12,618 nt of DNA, taken from assembly GCA_016869915.1 (NCBI GenBank), contig VGDA01000057.1, forward strand, positions 1-12,618, given 5' to 3'. Positions 1 through 7,034 of this stretch are shown one piece after another; the first letter of the stretch is position 1, and each line of letters begins with the position of its first letter. The notes under the pieces are model-generated. The model had not been told where the DNA came from. It saw only the letters and a program-made list of their open reading frames with translations, and ran no database searches. The translations under genes and the position numbers were made by a program. This DNA comes from Alphaproteobacteria bacterium. GTDB lineage: Bacteria > Pseudomonadota > Alphaproteobacteria > CACIAM-22H2.

Positions 1-282
1 CTGGCCGACGGCCGCGCCGCGCGCGGCGTCCTGATCTGCGGCACGGGCATCGGCATCTCGATCGCCGCGAACCGCCATGCCCATGTGCGCGCGGCGCTCT
101 GCCACGACGCCACGACGGCGCGGCTCTGTCGCGAGCACAACGACGCGAACGTGCTGGTGCTCGGCGCGCGCACGACGGGGATCGAGACGGCGCGCGACTG
201 CCTGCGCGCGTTCCTCGGCACCGAATTCGCCGGCGGGCGGCACCAGCGCCGCATCGACAAGATGGCGCCGCCGCGCGGCTGA
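1..282 (+). CDS. rpiB: Ribose-5-phosphate isomerase B, C-terminal part (5' truncated by window)
   Basis: RpiB interconverts ribose 5-phosphate and ribulose 5-phosphate in the non-oxidative pentose phosphate pathway, in the cytoplasm. Reading frame 1 is open from the first base and has the family signature GVLICGTGIGISIAANR at codons 10-26; its Cys matches the catalytic Cys of Escherichia coli RpiB. The motif REHNDANVLVLG and the near C-terminal GGRHQRRID are also typical of the family. About 93 residues are present, so roughly the first third of a protein of about 145-150 residues lies upstream. The stop is 22 bases before glyA, so the two genes are probably co-transcribed. Ribulose 5-phosphate is also the substrate of RibB, encoded further down the same run. 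Identification is firm; the N-terminus and promoter cannot be seen. Confidence 0.95.
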   Translation: MADGRAARGVLICGTGIGISIAANRHAHVRAALCHDATTARLCREHNDANVLVLGARTTGIETARDCLRAFLGTEFAGGRHQRRIDKMAPPRG

Positions 283-304
283 CCTGGACGGGGAAACGAC
301 GGAC

Positions 305-1603
305 ATGACGGACATGGCGAACACGGCCGCGAACGGCTTCTTCGGCGCTGGACTCGCGCAGTCGGACCCCGAACTCTTCGCTTCCGCGCGCGACGAGCTT
401 GCGCGCCAGCAGGAGCAGATCGAGCTCATCGCATCGGAGAACATCGTCAGCCGCGCCGTCCTCGAGGCGCAGGGATCCGTCCTCACCAACAAGTACGCCG
501 AGGGCTATCCCGGCCGCCGCTACTATGGCGGCTGCGAGTTCGTGGACGTCGCCGAGCGCCTCGCCATCGAGCGCGCGCGCAGGCTCTTCGGCTGCGCCTT
601 CGCGAACGTTCAGCCGCATTCCGGCGCGCAGGCGAACCAGGCCGTGTTCATGGCGCTGCTGCAGCCGGGCGACACGATCCTCGGCATGTCGCTGGCCGCT
701 GGCGGGCATTTGACGCATGGCGCCTCCGCCAACCAGTCCGGCAAGTGGTTCCGCGCCGTGCAGTATGGCGTGCGCAGGGACGACCACCTGGTCGACTACG
801 ACGAGGTGGCGCGCCTCGCCGCCGAGCACAGGCCGAAGCTGGTGATCGCTGGCGGCTCCGCCTATCCGCGCGTCATCGACTTCGCGCGCTTCCGCGCCAT
901 CGCGGACTCGGTCGGCGCGCGCTTCATGGTCGACATGGCGCATTTCGCCGGCCTCGTGGCCGGAGGCGTGTATCCGAGCCCGCTTCCGCACGCCCATGTC
1001 GTTACGACCACGACCCACAAGACGCTGCGCGGCCCGCGCGGCGGGATGATCCTCTCGAACGACGAGGAACTCGGGAAGAAGTTCAACTCGGCCGTCTTCC
1101 CCGGCCTCCAGGGCGGACCGCTGATGCATGTCGTCGCCGCCAAGGCCGTGGCCTTCGGCGAGGCGCTGCGCCCGGAATTCCGCGCCTATGCGGCTCAGGT
1201 CGTGGAGAACGCGCGCGCCATGGCGGCGGTGCTCGCGGAGCGCGGCTCGGCGATCGTCTCCGGCGGCACGGATTCCCACCTCATGCTGGTCGACCTGAGG
1301 CCGAAGCGGCTGACCGGCAAGGCGGCCGAGGCGAGCCTCGAGCGCGCCGGCATCACCTGCAACAAGAACGGCGTGCCCTTCGACCCCGAGAAGCCGACGC
1401 TGACCTCCGGCGTGCGTCTCGGCACGCCCGCGGGCACGACGCGCGGCTTTGGCGTCGCCGAGTTCCGCCTCGTCGGCGAGCTCATCGACGAGGTGCTGAA
1501 CGCGCTCTCGCGGAACCCGGACGGCGACGCGCAGGTCGAGCGCGCGGTGCGGGAGAAGGTGCGCGCGCTGTGCGCCCGCTTCCCCATCTACCAAGCCGCC
1601 TGA
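305..1603 (+). CDS. glyA: Serine hydroxymethyltransferase
   Basis: This cytoplasmic PLP enzyme converts serine and tetrahydrofolate to glycine and 5,10-methylene-tetrahydrofolate, the main source of one-carbon units. From the ATG at 305 it is 432 residues, normal for the family. Visible motifs are IASEN (42-46), NKYAEGYPGRRYYGG (62-76), the PLP-lysine motif TTTTHKTLRGPRGG with the Schiff-base lysine at K239, and SGVRLGTPA, which carries the substrate-carboxylate arginine. The frame is open upstream to an ATG at 77, but that stretch lies inside rpiB and codes for nothing SHMT-like. I chose 305 because a GGGGAA ribosome site lies just before it; ATG 314 is the alternative. It sits 22 bases after rpiB and 30 before nrdR, apparently in one operon. 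Confidence 0.97.
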   Translation: MTDMANTAANGFFGAGLAQSDPELFASARDELARQQEQIELIASENIVSRAVLEAQGSVLTNKYAEGYPGRRYYGGCEFVDVAERLAIERARRLFGCAFANVQPHSGAQANQAVFMALLQPGDTILGMSLAAGGHLTHGASANQSGKWFRAVQYGVRRDDHLVDYDEVARLAAEHRPKLVIAGGSAYPRVIDFARFRAIADSVGARFMVDMAHFAGLVAGGVYPSPLPHAHVVTTTTHKTLRGPRGGMILSNDEELGKKFNSAVFPGLQGGPLMHVVAAKAVAFGEALRPEFRAYAAQVVENARAMAAVLAERGSAIVSGGTDSHLMLVDLRPKRLTGKAAEASLERAGITCNKNGVPFDPEKPTLTSGVRLGTPAGTTRGFGVAEFRLVGELIDEVLNALSRNPDGDAQVERAVREKVRALCARFPIYQAA

Positions 1604-1633
1604 GCGCCACGCGCCGGAAGCCGAGGAGATCCC

Positions 1634-2095
1634 ATGCGCTGCCCCTTCTGCGGACACGACGAGACCCAGGTCAAGGATTCGCGTCCCACCGACGACGGCT
1701 CCGCGATCCGGCGGCGGCGCTTCTGCCCGGCCTGCGGCTCCCGCTTCACCACCTTCGAGCGCGTGCAGCTGCGCGAGCTTACGATCGTCAAGAAGGGTGG
1801 CGTCAAGCAGCCCTTCGACCGCGAGAAGATCATGCGCTCGATCACGCTGGCGCTGCGCAAGCGCCCGGTCGAGGCCGACCGCATCGAGCGCGTGGTCAAC
1901 GGCATCGTGCGCAGGCTGGAGAGCCTCGGCGAGACCGAGATCCCGTCCAACGTCGTCGGCGAGATGGTGATGGACGCGTTGGCCTCGCTCGACCCCGTCG
2001 CCTATGTCCGCTTCGCCTCGGTGTACCGCAACTTCCGCGAGGCGAAGGACTTCGAGGATTTCGTCGGGCGGCTCGGCTATTCCGACAAGGACTGA
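1634..2095 (+). CDS. nrdR: Transcriptional repressor NrdR
   Basis: NrdR senses ATP and dATP and represses ribonucleotide reductase operons by binding NrdR boxes. The 153-residue product has the full-length family layout. An N-terminal zinc ribbon has two CxxC pairs (C3/C6 in CPFCG and C31/C34 in CPACG), followed by RFTTFERVQL. An ATP-cone domain covers about residues 49-139, beginning TIVKKGGVKQPFDREKI. The ATG at 1634 has a good GAGGAGA ribosome site at 1623-1629. It lies between glyA and ribD, a common alphaproteobacterial arrangement. Its nrd targets are not in the window and I see no NrdR box pair here, so it probably acts elsewhere on the chromosome. Confidence 0.97.
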   Translation: MRCPFCGHDETQVKDSRPTDDGSAIRRRRFCPACGSRFTTFERVQLRELTIVKKGGVKQPFDREKIMRSITLALRKRPVEADRIERVVNGIVRRLESLGETEIPSNVVGEMVMDALASLDPVAYVRFASVYRNFREAKDFEDFVGRLGYSDKD

Positions 2096-2105
2096 GCCGG
2101 CGACC

Positions 2106-3230
2106 ATGGGCGGCCCGGCCGACATCGCGCACATGCGCGTCGCCCTGTCGCTCGCCGCGCGCGCCCTGGGCTCGGCCTGGCCCAACCCGGCGGTCGGTTG
2201 CGTGATCGTCCGCGATGGCCGGGTCGTCGGGCGCGGCTGGACCGCGGAGGGCGGCCGACCCCACGCCGAGGCCGTGGCGCTCGCCGCGGCCGGCGAGCGC
2301 GCCGCGGGCGCGACCGCCTATGTCACGCTCGAGCCCTGCGCCCACCAGGGGCGCGCCGGGCCCTGCGCCGACGCGCTCGCCGAGGCCGGCATCGCGCGCG
2401 TCGTCGCCGCCATCGGCGACCCGGACCCGCGCACGGCGGGAGAGGGCTTCGCGCGGCTCAGGGCCGCCGGCGTGGAGGTGGAGGTCGGGCTGGAGGCCGA
2501 TGCCGCGCGCGACGTGGCGCTCGGCTTCCTGCTGCGGCACGCCGAGGCGCGGCCGATGGTCACGCTCAAGCTCGCGACAAGCCTGGATGGGCGGATCGCG
2601 ACGGGCGCCGGAGAGAGCCGTTGGATCACGTCCGAGGCGGCACGCGCCCGCGTCCAGGGCCTGCGGGCGTCGCATGACGCGATCATGGTGGGGATCGGCA
2701 CGGCGATGGCCGACGACCCGGAGCTCACCTGTCGCCTGCCGGGCTTCCGGGGGCGCCCGCGGCTTCGGGTCGTTCTCGACCGGCACCTGCGCCTGCCGCA
2801 CGGGCATCGCCTCGTGCGCGCCGCGTCCGCCGCGCCGACGCTCGTCCTCGCGGCGCACGGCGCCGACAGGCACCGGGCGGCGGCGCTGCGCGACGCGGGG
2901 GTCGAGGTCGCCGAGGTGGGGGCCGGGCCCGAGGGCATCGACCTCCGCGCCGCGCTCGGCGCGCTCTGCGCGCGCGGCGTCACCCGGGTCCTCTGCGAGG
3001 GCGGCGGCAGGGTCGCCGCGAGCCTGCTGCGTGCCGGCCTCGTCGACCGGCTTGCGCGCTTCACGGGCGCGCTCGCGATCGGCGCCGAAGGCGTGCCGGC
3101 CGTCGGCGGCATGGGGCTTTCGCGCCTGGCGGGCGCCCCGCGCATGGTCCTCCTCGCGTCGGAGGCTTGCGGAGACGGCGTGGCGGAGCTATGGGCACGC
3201 GCCCCGAACCCGAGCGACAGCGGAACCTGA
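2106..3230 (+). CDS. ribD: Bifunctional diaminohydroxyphosphoribosylaminopyrimidine deaminase / 5-amino-6-(5-phosphoribosylamino)uracil reductase
   Basis: RibD carries out the second and third steps of riboflavin synthesis: deamination of the pyrimidine from GTP cyclohydrolase II, then NADPH-dependent reduction of the ribose side chain. The 374-residue product has an N-terminal cytidine-deaminase-like zinc domain (about 5-145) with HAE at 53-55 (H53 ligand, E55 proton shuttle), C78 in LEPC and C87 in GPC. The reductase domain (about 150-374) has KLATSLDGR at 155-163, ESRWITS, a VGIGTAMADDP stretch and CEGGG near the end. The ATG at 2106 is 10 bases after nrdR and gives an N-terminus that fits the family; ATG 2133 is less likely. 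The frame is open to 2004, but that part lies inside nrdR. Both active sites look intact. Confidence 0.96.
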   Translation: MGGPADIAHMRVALSLAARALGSAWPNPAVGCVIVRDGRVVGRGWTAEGGRPHAEAVALAAAGERAAGATAYVTLEPCAHQGRAGPCADALAEAGIARVVAAIGDPDPRTAGEGFARLRAAGVEVEVGLEADAARDVALGFLLRHAEARPMVTLKLATSLDGRIATGAGESRWITSEAARARVQGLRASHDAIMVGIGTAMADDPELTCRLPGFRGRPRLRVVLDRHLRLPHGHRLVRAASAAPTLVLAAHGADRHRAAALRDAGVEVAEVGAGPEGIDLRAALGALCARGVTRVLCEGGGRVAASLLRAGLVDRLARFTGALAIGAEGVPAVGGMGLSRLAGAPRMVLLASEACGDGVAELWARAPNPSDSGT

Positions 3231-3235
3231 GGCGC

Positions 3236-3850
3236 ATGTTCACCGGACTCGTAACCGACATCGGCACGGTGCGCGCGATCGAGCCGCGCGCCGGCTCGTC
3301 CGACATGCGCCTCGAGATCGCGACGTCGTGGCCGACGGGCGGGATCGCGATCGGGGCGTCCATCTCCTGCTCGGGCTGCTGCCTGACCGTCGTGGCGAAG
3401 GGCGAGGGCTGGATGGCCTTCCAGGCCTCCGGCGAGACGCTGGCGCGGACCACCCTAGGCGGCTGGGCCGCCGGCACGCGCGTGAACCTCGAGCGCTCGC
3501 TGCGCCTGGGCGACGAACTGGGTGGCCATCTCGTCTACGGGCATGTCGACGCGACGGGATCGATGGTGTCGGCCACGCCGGACGGCGGCAGCCTGCGGCT
3601 CGCCTTCGCGCTCGGGCACGGGCTCGGCCGGTACGTGGCGGCCAAGGGATCGATCGCGGTCGATGGCGTCTCGCTCACGGTCAATTCGGTCGAGGACGCG
3701 CCGGCGCGCGCCATGACCGTCTTCGGCGTCAACGTCATCCCCCACACGCGCGACGCCACGACGCTCGGCACGCTCGCCCCGGGACAGCGGGTCAACGTGG
3801 AAGTCGACATGCTTGCGCGCTACGTTGCGCGCCTCAGCGAGGCGGGGTGA
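3236..3850 (+). CDS. ribE: Riboflavin synthase, alpha subunit
   Basis: This enzyme dismutates two molecules of 6,7-dimethyl-8-ribityllumazine into riboflavin and the pyrimidinedione reused by lumazine synthase. The 204-residue product starts with the hallmark MFTGLV and has the usual two homologous lumazine-binding halves. The first half holds the SGCCLTVV stretch (47-53), ETLARTTLG and LGGHLVYGHVD (95-105). The second half holds VDGVSLTVN and ends with VEVDMLARYVARL. The frame extends upstream into ribD, but the family start MFTG is clear. It begins 5 bases after the ribD stop, and its stop codon overlaps the GTG start of the next gene. Naming varies between species (ribE or ribC for the same enzyme). 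Confidence 0.96.
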   Translation: MFTGLVTDIGTVRAIEPRAGSSDMRLEIATSWPTGGIAIGASISCSGCCLTVVAKGEGWMAFQASGETLARTTLGGWAAGTRVNLERSLRLGDELGGHLVYGHVDATGSMVSATPDGGSLRLAFALGHGLGRYVAAKGSIAVDGVSLTVNSVEDAPARAMTVFGVNVIPHTRDATTLGTLAPGQRVNVEVDMLARYVARLSEAG

Positions 3851-5028
3851 GCGTGCGCACGACGCATAAGCAGCGCGATCTTCAGGCAAAGGGGGCGGGG
3901 CCGGTCGCGGCGCTGTCCTCGATTGAGGAGATCGTCGAGGACGCCCGCAACGGCAAGATGGTCATCCTCGTCGACGACGAGGACAGGGAGAACGAGGGCG
4001 ACCTCTACGTCCCGGCGCAGATGGCGACGCCGGAGGCCGTGAACTTCATGGCGCGCTACGGTCGCGGGCTCGTCTGCCTGGCCATGACGCGGCAGCGCTG
4101 CGAGTCGCTCGGGCTGGAGCCGATGTCCCGCGACAACGGCACGCGCTACCACACGGCCTTCACGGTATCGATCGAGGCGCGCGAGGGCGTCACGACGGGG
4201 ATCTCCGCCGCCGACCGCGCGCGCACGATCCAGGTCGCGATCGACCCGGCGCGCGGGCGCGGCGACATCGTGACGCCCGGCCACGTGTTCCCGCTGGTGG
4301 CGCGCGACGGCGGCGTCCTCGAGCGCACCGGGCACACCGAGGCCGCGGTCGACATCGCGCGCATGGCCGGCCTGATCCCGGCGGGCGTGATCTGCGAGAT
4401 CATGAACGACGACGGCACGATGGCCCGGCTGCCCGACCTCGTCGCCTTCGCGCAGCGCCACGGGCTGAAGATCGGCACGATCGCGGACCTGATCGCCTAT
4501 CGCCGCGGCACCGACCGTACCGTGGAGCGGCGCGTCGAGACCACGCTCGACAGCCGCTTCGGCGGCGCCTGGCGCATGATCGTCTACGTCAACACCGCCT
4601 CCTACGCGGAGCATGTCGCGCTGGTGAAGGGCGACGTGTCGACCGACGACCCCGTGCTCGTGCGCATGCACGCGCTCAACATCATCGATGACGTCCTCGG
4701 CGACCGGGCCGCCGGGCGCGGCGACATCCTCCATGCGGCGATGGAGGAGATCGGCGCCGCGGGACGCGGCGTCGTGGTGGTGATCCGCGAGCCGCGCGCC
4801 ACCAGCCTGGGCGACCGCGTGCGCGCGCGCGCCGAGGGCAGCGCGCCGGTCGCCGTCGCGCAGGGGCCGTCGGAACTCCGCGACTACGGCATCGGCGCGC
4901 AGATCCTGCGCGACCTCGGCGTGCGCAACATGGTCCTGCTCTCCAACGCCCGCCGCGCCATCATCGGCCTGGAAGGATACGGTCTCAGTGTCGTCGACAT
5001 CCGCCAGATCCCGCCGCTCGCCGGCTGA
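3847..5028 (+). CDS. ribB: 3,4-dihydroxy-2-butanone-4-phosphate synthase fused to a degenerate GTP-cyclohydrolase-II-like domain (RibBX type)
   Basis: RibB converts ribulose 5-phosphate to 3,4-dihydroxy-2-butanone 4-phosphate plus formate, supplying the four-carbon unit for lumazine synthase. The N-terminal domain (about 22-220) has DDEDRENEGDL (43-53), TGISAADRARTI, a TPGHVFPL segment, RTGHTEAAVD and ICEIMNDDG, so it should be active. The C-terminal domain (about 225-393) aligns with RibA and keeps the late DYGIGAQILRDLGV and LLSNARR blocks. It lacks the CxCG zinc-site cysteines, and where RibA has YLRQEGRG it reads VIREPRATS. It therefore matches the RibX variant known in Proteobacteria that has no GTP cyclohydrolase II activity. 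The GTG at 3847 overlaps the ribE stop as GTGA; GTG 3853 is possible. The frame is open far upstream, through ribD and ribE, as a composition artefact. The product is 393 residues. Confidence 0.93.
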   Translation: MSVRTTHKQRDLQAKGAGPVAALSSIEEIVEDARNGKMVILVDDEDRENEGDLYVPAQMATPEAVNFMARYGRGLVCLAMTRQRCESLGLEPMSRDNGTRYHTAFTVSIEAREGVTTGISAADRARTIQVAIDPARGRGDIVTPGHVFPLVARDGGVLERTGHTEAAVDIARMAGLIPAGVICEIMNDDGTMARLPDLVAFAQRHGLKIGTIADLIAYRRGTDRTVERRVETTLDSRFGGAWRMIVYVNTASYAEHVALVKGDVSTDDPVLVRMHALNIIDDVLGDRAAGRGDILHAAMEEIGAAGRGVVVVIREPRATSLGDRVRARAEGSAPVAVAQGPSELRDYGIGAQILRDLGVRNMVLLSNARRAIIGLEGYGLSVVDIRQIPPLAG

Positions 5029-5494
5029 ACCCGCGATCCGCGGGCGCAGGCCGCACGTGGCGCTCGTCGAGGCCCGCTTCTACGAGGACATCTCGGACGA
5101 GCTGGCCGCCGGCGCGATCGCCGTGCTCGAGGAGGCCGGGGCGACCGTTGAACGGGTCAGCGTGCCCGGCGCGCTGGAGATCCCGGCGGCGATCGCGATG
5201 CTCGCGGCGCGTCCGGCCCGCGCCGGGCGCAGGCCGGACGGCTTCGTCGCCCTAGGCTGCGTGATCCGCGGAGAGACGGGCCACTACGACATCGTCGCGG
5301 GCGAGAGCTCGCGCGCGCTGATGGACCTCGCCGTCCAGCGCCGGCTGGCGATCGGCAACGGCATCCTGACGGTCGAGGACGAGCGCCAGGCCTGGGCGCG
5401 GGCGCGTCGCGCCGAGCTCGACAAGGGCGGCGGCGCGGCCCAGGCGTGCCTCGCGATGATCGCGATCGCCCGCCACCCGGCGGGGCGTCGATGA
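4988..5494 (+). CDS. ribH: 6,7-dimethyl-8-ribityllumazine synthase
   Basis: Lumazine synthase condenses the butanone phosphate from RibB with the ribitylaminouracil from the RibD branch, the penultimate riboflavin step; it usually forms pentamers or icosahedral shells. The 168-residue product shows ARFYEDISDEL, VPGALEIP (59-66) and ALGCVIRGETGHYDIVAGE, where H99 matches the catalytic histidine, and a TVEDERQA block. The GTG at 4988 is favoured because GGAAGGA lies at 4971-4977, 10 bases upstream. This makes a 41-base overlap with ribB and a basic N-terminal extension of about 22 residues. An internal GTG at 5057 would remove that extension but would also cut into the start of the conserved fold. 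The stop overlaps the nusB start (ATGA). Confidence 0.94.
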   Translation: MSSTSARSRRSPAEPAIRGRRPHVALVEARFYEDISDELAAGAIAVLEEAGATVERVSVPGALEIPAAIAMLAARPARAGRRPDGFVALGCVIRGETGHYDIVAGESSRALMDLAVQRRLAIGNGILTVEDERQAWARARRAELDKGGGAAQACLAMIAIARHPAGRR

Positions 5495-6033
5495 GCGACG
5501 AGCCTGGATCGACGGGCGACGAGGCCGCGCCCGCCGCGGCGCCCCGTCGCGCGCACCACAGGAGTTCGGCGCGCCTCGCGGCCGTTCAGGCGCTCTTCCA
5601 GGTGGCCGAGCGCGGCATCGACGCGCAGGCCGTGGTCGACGAGTTCCGCTCGCATCGGCTCAGCGACGCCGATGTCGGGGAAGGCCAGCCCGACCTCAGC
5701 AACGCCGACAGGCGGCATTTCGCGGCGATCGTGCTCGGCGCGTCCATCCGCGCCGCGGAGATCGACGCGCTGATCGACGCGGTACTGCCCTCGGACTGGC
5801 CGCGGCACCGCCTCGATCCCGTGGTCCGCGCGATCCTGCGCGCGGCATGCTTCGAGTTGCTGGCGCGCGACGACGTCCCCTCGCGCGCCGTCCTGGACGA
5901 ATACGTCGCGCTGGCGCGGGCCTTTTCCGGCGGCGCCGACCTCGGCTTCGTCAACGCCAACCTGGACGCGCTCGCGCGGCGCGTGCGCCCGCAGGACTTC
6001 GCGCCCGGCCATGCAGACGCCGCGTCCGGGTGA
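5491..6033 (+). CDS. nusB: Transcription antitermination protein NusB
   Basis: NusB binds boxA RNA with S10 (NusE) and keeps RNA polymerase processive through rRNA operons. The 180-residue product has a flexible Ala/Pro-rich N-terminus (1-24) followed by the all-helical NusB fold. RLAAVQALFQ (28-37) is the usual first-helix signature, LDPVVRAILRAACFELL (109-125) the core helix, VPSRAVLDEYVALARAF the next, and FVNANLDALARR (153-164) the C-terminal signature. The ATG at 5491 overlaps the ribH stop as ATGA, indicating translational coupling. The frame runs back to 5446 inside ribH, but the family pattern and the overlap favour 5491. ribH-nusB adjacency is common in bacteria. Confidence 0.95.
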   Translation: MSDEPGSTGDEAAPAAAPRRAHHRSSARLAAVQALFQVAERGIDAQAVVDEFRSHRLSDADVGEGQPDLSNADRRHFAAIVLGASIRAAEIDALIDAVLPSDWPRHRLDPVVRAILRAACFELLARDDVPSRAVLDEYVALARAFSGGADLGFVNANLDALARRVRPQDFAPGHADAASG

Positions 6034-6997
6034 GTTCGAGGCGATCGAGCGGCATTTCGCGCCGCTCGCGCGCGAGGGCCGCTTCGCGGCTTTCGGGCTC
6101 AGGGACGACGCCGCGACCCTGTCGCCACGCCCGGGCCACGACCTCGTCCTGACCGCGGATGCGCTCGTCGCGGGCGTCCATTTCAGGGCCGCGGACGCCC
6201 CGGGGCTCGTCGCCCGCAAGGCCCTTCGCGTCAACCTCTCGGACCTCGCGGCCAAGGGCGCCCGGCCGCTCGGCTACCTGCTCTGCCTTTCGCTCGCGCG
6301 CGACGTCGACGACGGATGGATCGCCGCCTTCGCCGCCGCCCTCGCACGCGACCAGGCCGAGTTCGGCGTCCAACTCGCCGGCGGCGACACGACCTCGACG
6401 CCAGGACCGACGACGATCGCGATCACCGCGATCGGCGAGGTGCACGCGGGCTGCATGCGCCTGCGCGGCGGCGCACGCGTCGGCGACGAGGTCTGGGTCT
6501 CCGGGACGATCGGCGACGCGGCGCTCGGGCTCGCGGTGCTCGAGGGAAGGCTGGCGGCGCCCGTGGACGCCCGGAAGGCGCTAGCCGGGCGCTACCTGCT
6601 GCCCCGGCCACGGCTCGCGCTGGGCCTTGCCGCGCCGGCCTCGGGCGTCGCTTGCATGGACGTGTCCGATGGACTGGTGCAGGACCTGGGCCATGTCGCC
6701 GCGCTCGCGGGGTGCGGCGCCGAGATCGAGGCCGGGCTGGTGCCGCTCAGCGACGCCGCGCGCGCGACCGTCGGCGGCGACGGCCGCCTGCTCGACGTCG
6801 CCCTCTCCGGCGGCGACGACTACGAGCTGCTCTTCGCCGTGGCGTCGTCGCGCGCACCTGCGCTCGCGGCCGCGGGCGAGGCCTGCGCCGTTCCCATGGC
6901 CCGGATCGGCAGGCTCGTGGAGGGGCAGGGGGTCGCGATCGTCGATCCCGATGGCGCGCGCCGCCGGCTCGCGCGCGGCGGCTGGACGCATTTCTGA
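6011..6997 (+). CDS. thiL: Thiamine-monophosphate kinase
   Basis: ThiL phosphorylates thiamine monophosphate with ATP to give the active cofactor thiamine diphosphate. It belongs to the PurM/AIR-synthase-like ATP-binding superfamily. The 328-residue product is full length. It shows the metal-binding acidic pair in LRDDAATL (D32, D33), TADALVAGVHF, NLSDLAAKGARP (75-86), GGDTT (124-128), MDVSDGLVQDLGH (216-228) and SGGDDYELLF (266-275), and ends in WTHF like many family members. It overlaps nusB by 23 bases. The ribosome site is weak (AGGA about 14 bases upstream), so translation may depend on coupling to nusB. The ribH-nusB-thiL order is widespread in Proteobacteria. Confidence 0.95.
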   Translation: MQTPRPGEFEAIERHFAPLAREGRFAAFGLRDDAATLSPRPGHDLVLTADALVAGVHFRAADAPGLVARKALRVNLSDLAAKGARPLGYLLCLSLARDVDDGWIAAFAAALARDQAEFGVQLAGGDTTSTPGPTTIAITAIGEVHAGCMRLRGGARVGDEVWVSGTIGDAALGLAVLEGRLAAPVDARKALAGRYLLPRPRLALGLAAPASGVACMDVSDGLVQDLGHVAALAGCGAEIEAGLVPLSDAARATVGGDGRLLDVALSGGDDYELLFAVASSRAPALAAAGEACAVPMARIGRLVEGQGVAIVDPDGARRRLARGGWTHF

Positions 6998-7007
6998 GCG
7001 CGCTTTA

Positions 7008-7025
7008 CCTCGCGTTCACGCGAGG
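7008..7025 (+). repeat. Perfect 7-bp hairpin between thiL and the downstream exported-protein gene
   Basis: CCTCGCG (7008-7014), loop TTCA, CGCGAGG (7019-7025) forms a perfect stem-loop in the 37-base gap after thiL. There is no T tract after it, so it is not a classic intrinsic terminator. The right arm contains GAGG (7022-7025), the ribosome-site candidate for an ATG at 7035, so the stem could limit translation from that start. It could equally be an RNA-stability or processing element. Confidence 0.5.
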
Positions 7026-7034
7026 CCGGCGAGG

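Noticed and set aside
77..304. Apparent N-terminal extension of SHMT
   Set aside because: It overlaps the rpiB coding sequence in another frame and has no SHMT-like sequence; the ATG at 305 has a ribosome site and gives the normal length.
745..2205. Long plus-strand open frame across glyA and nrdR
   Set aside because: Arg/Ala/Gly-rich shadow of the real genes, caused by high GC; no recognisable motif.
2215..3846. Apparent long N-terminal extension of RibB reaching back through ribD and ribE
   Set aside because: The extension is an Arg/Ser/Pro-rich shadow frame; the RibB family start is near 3847.
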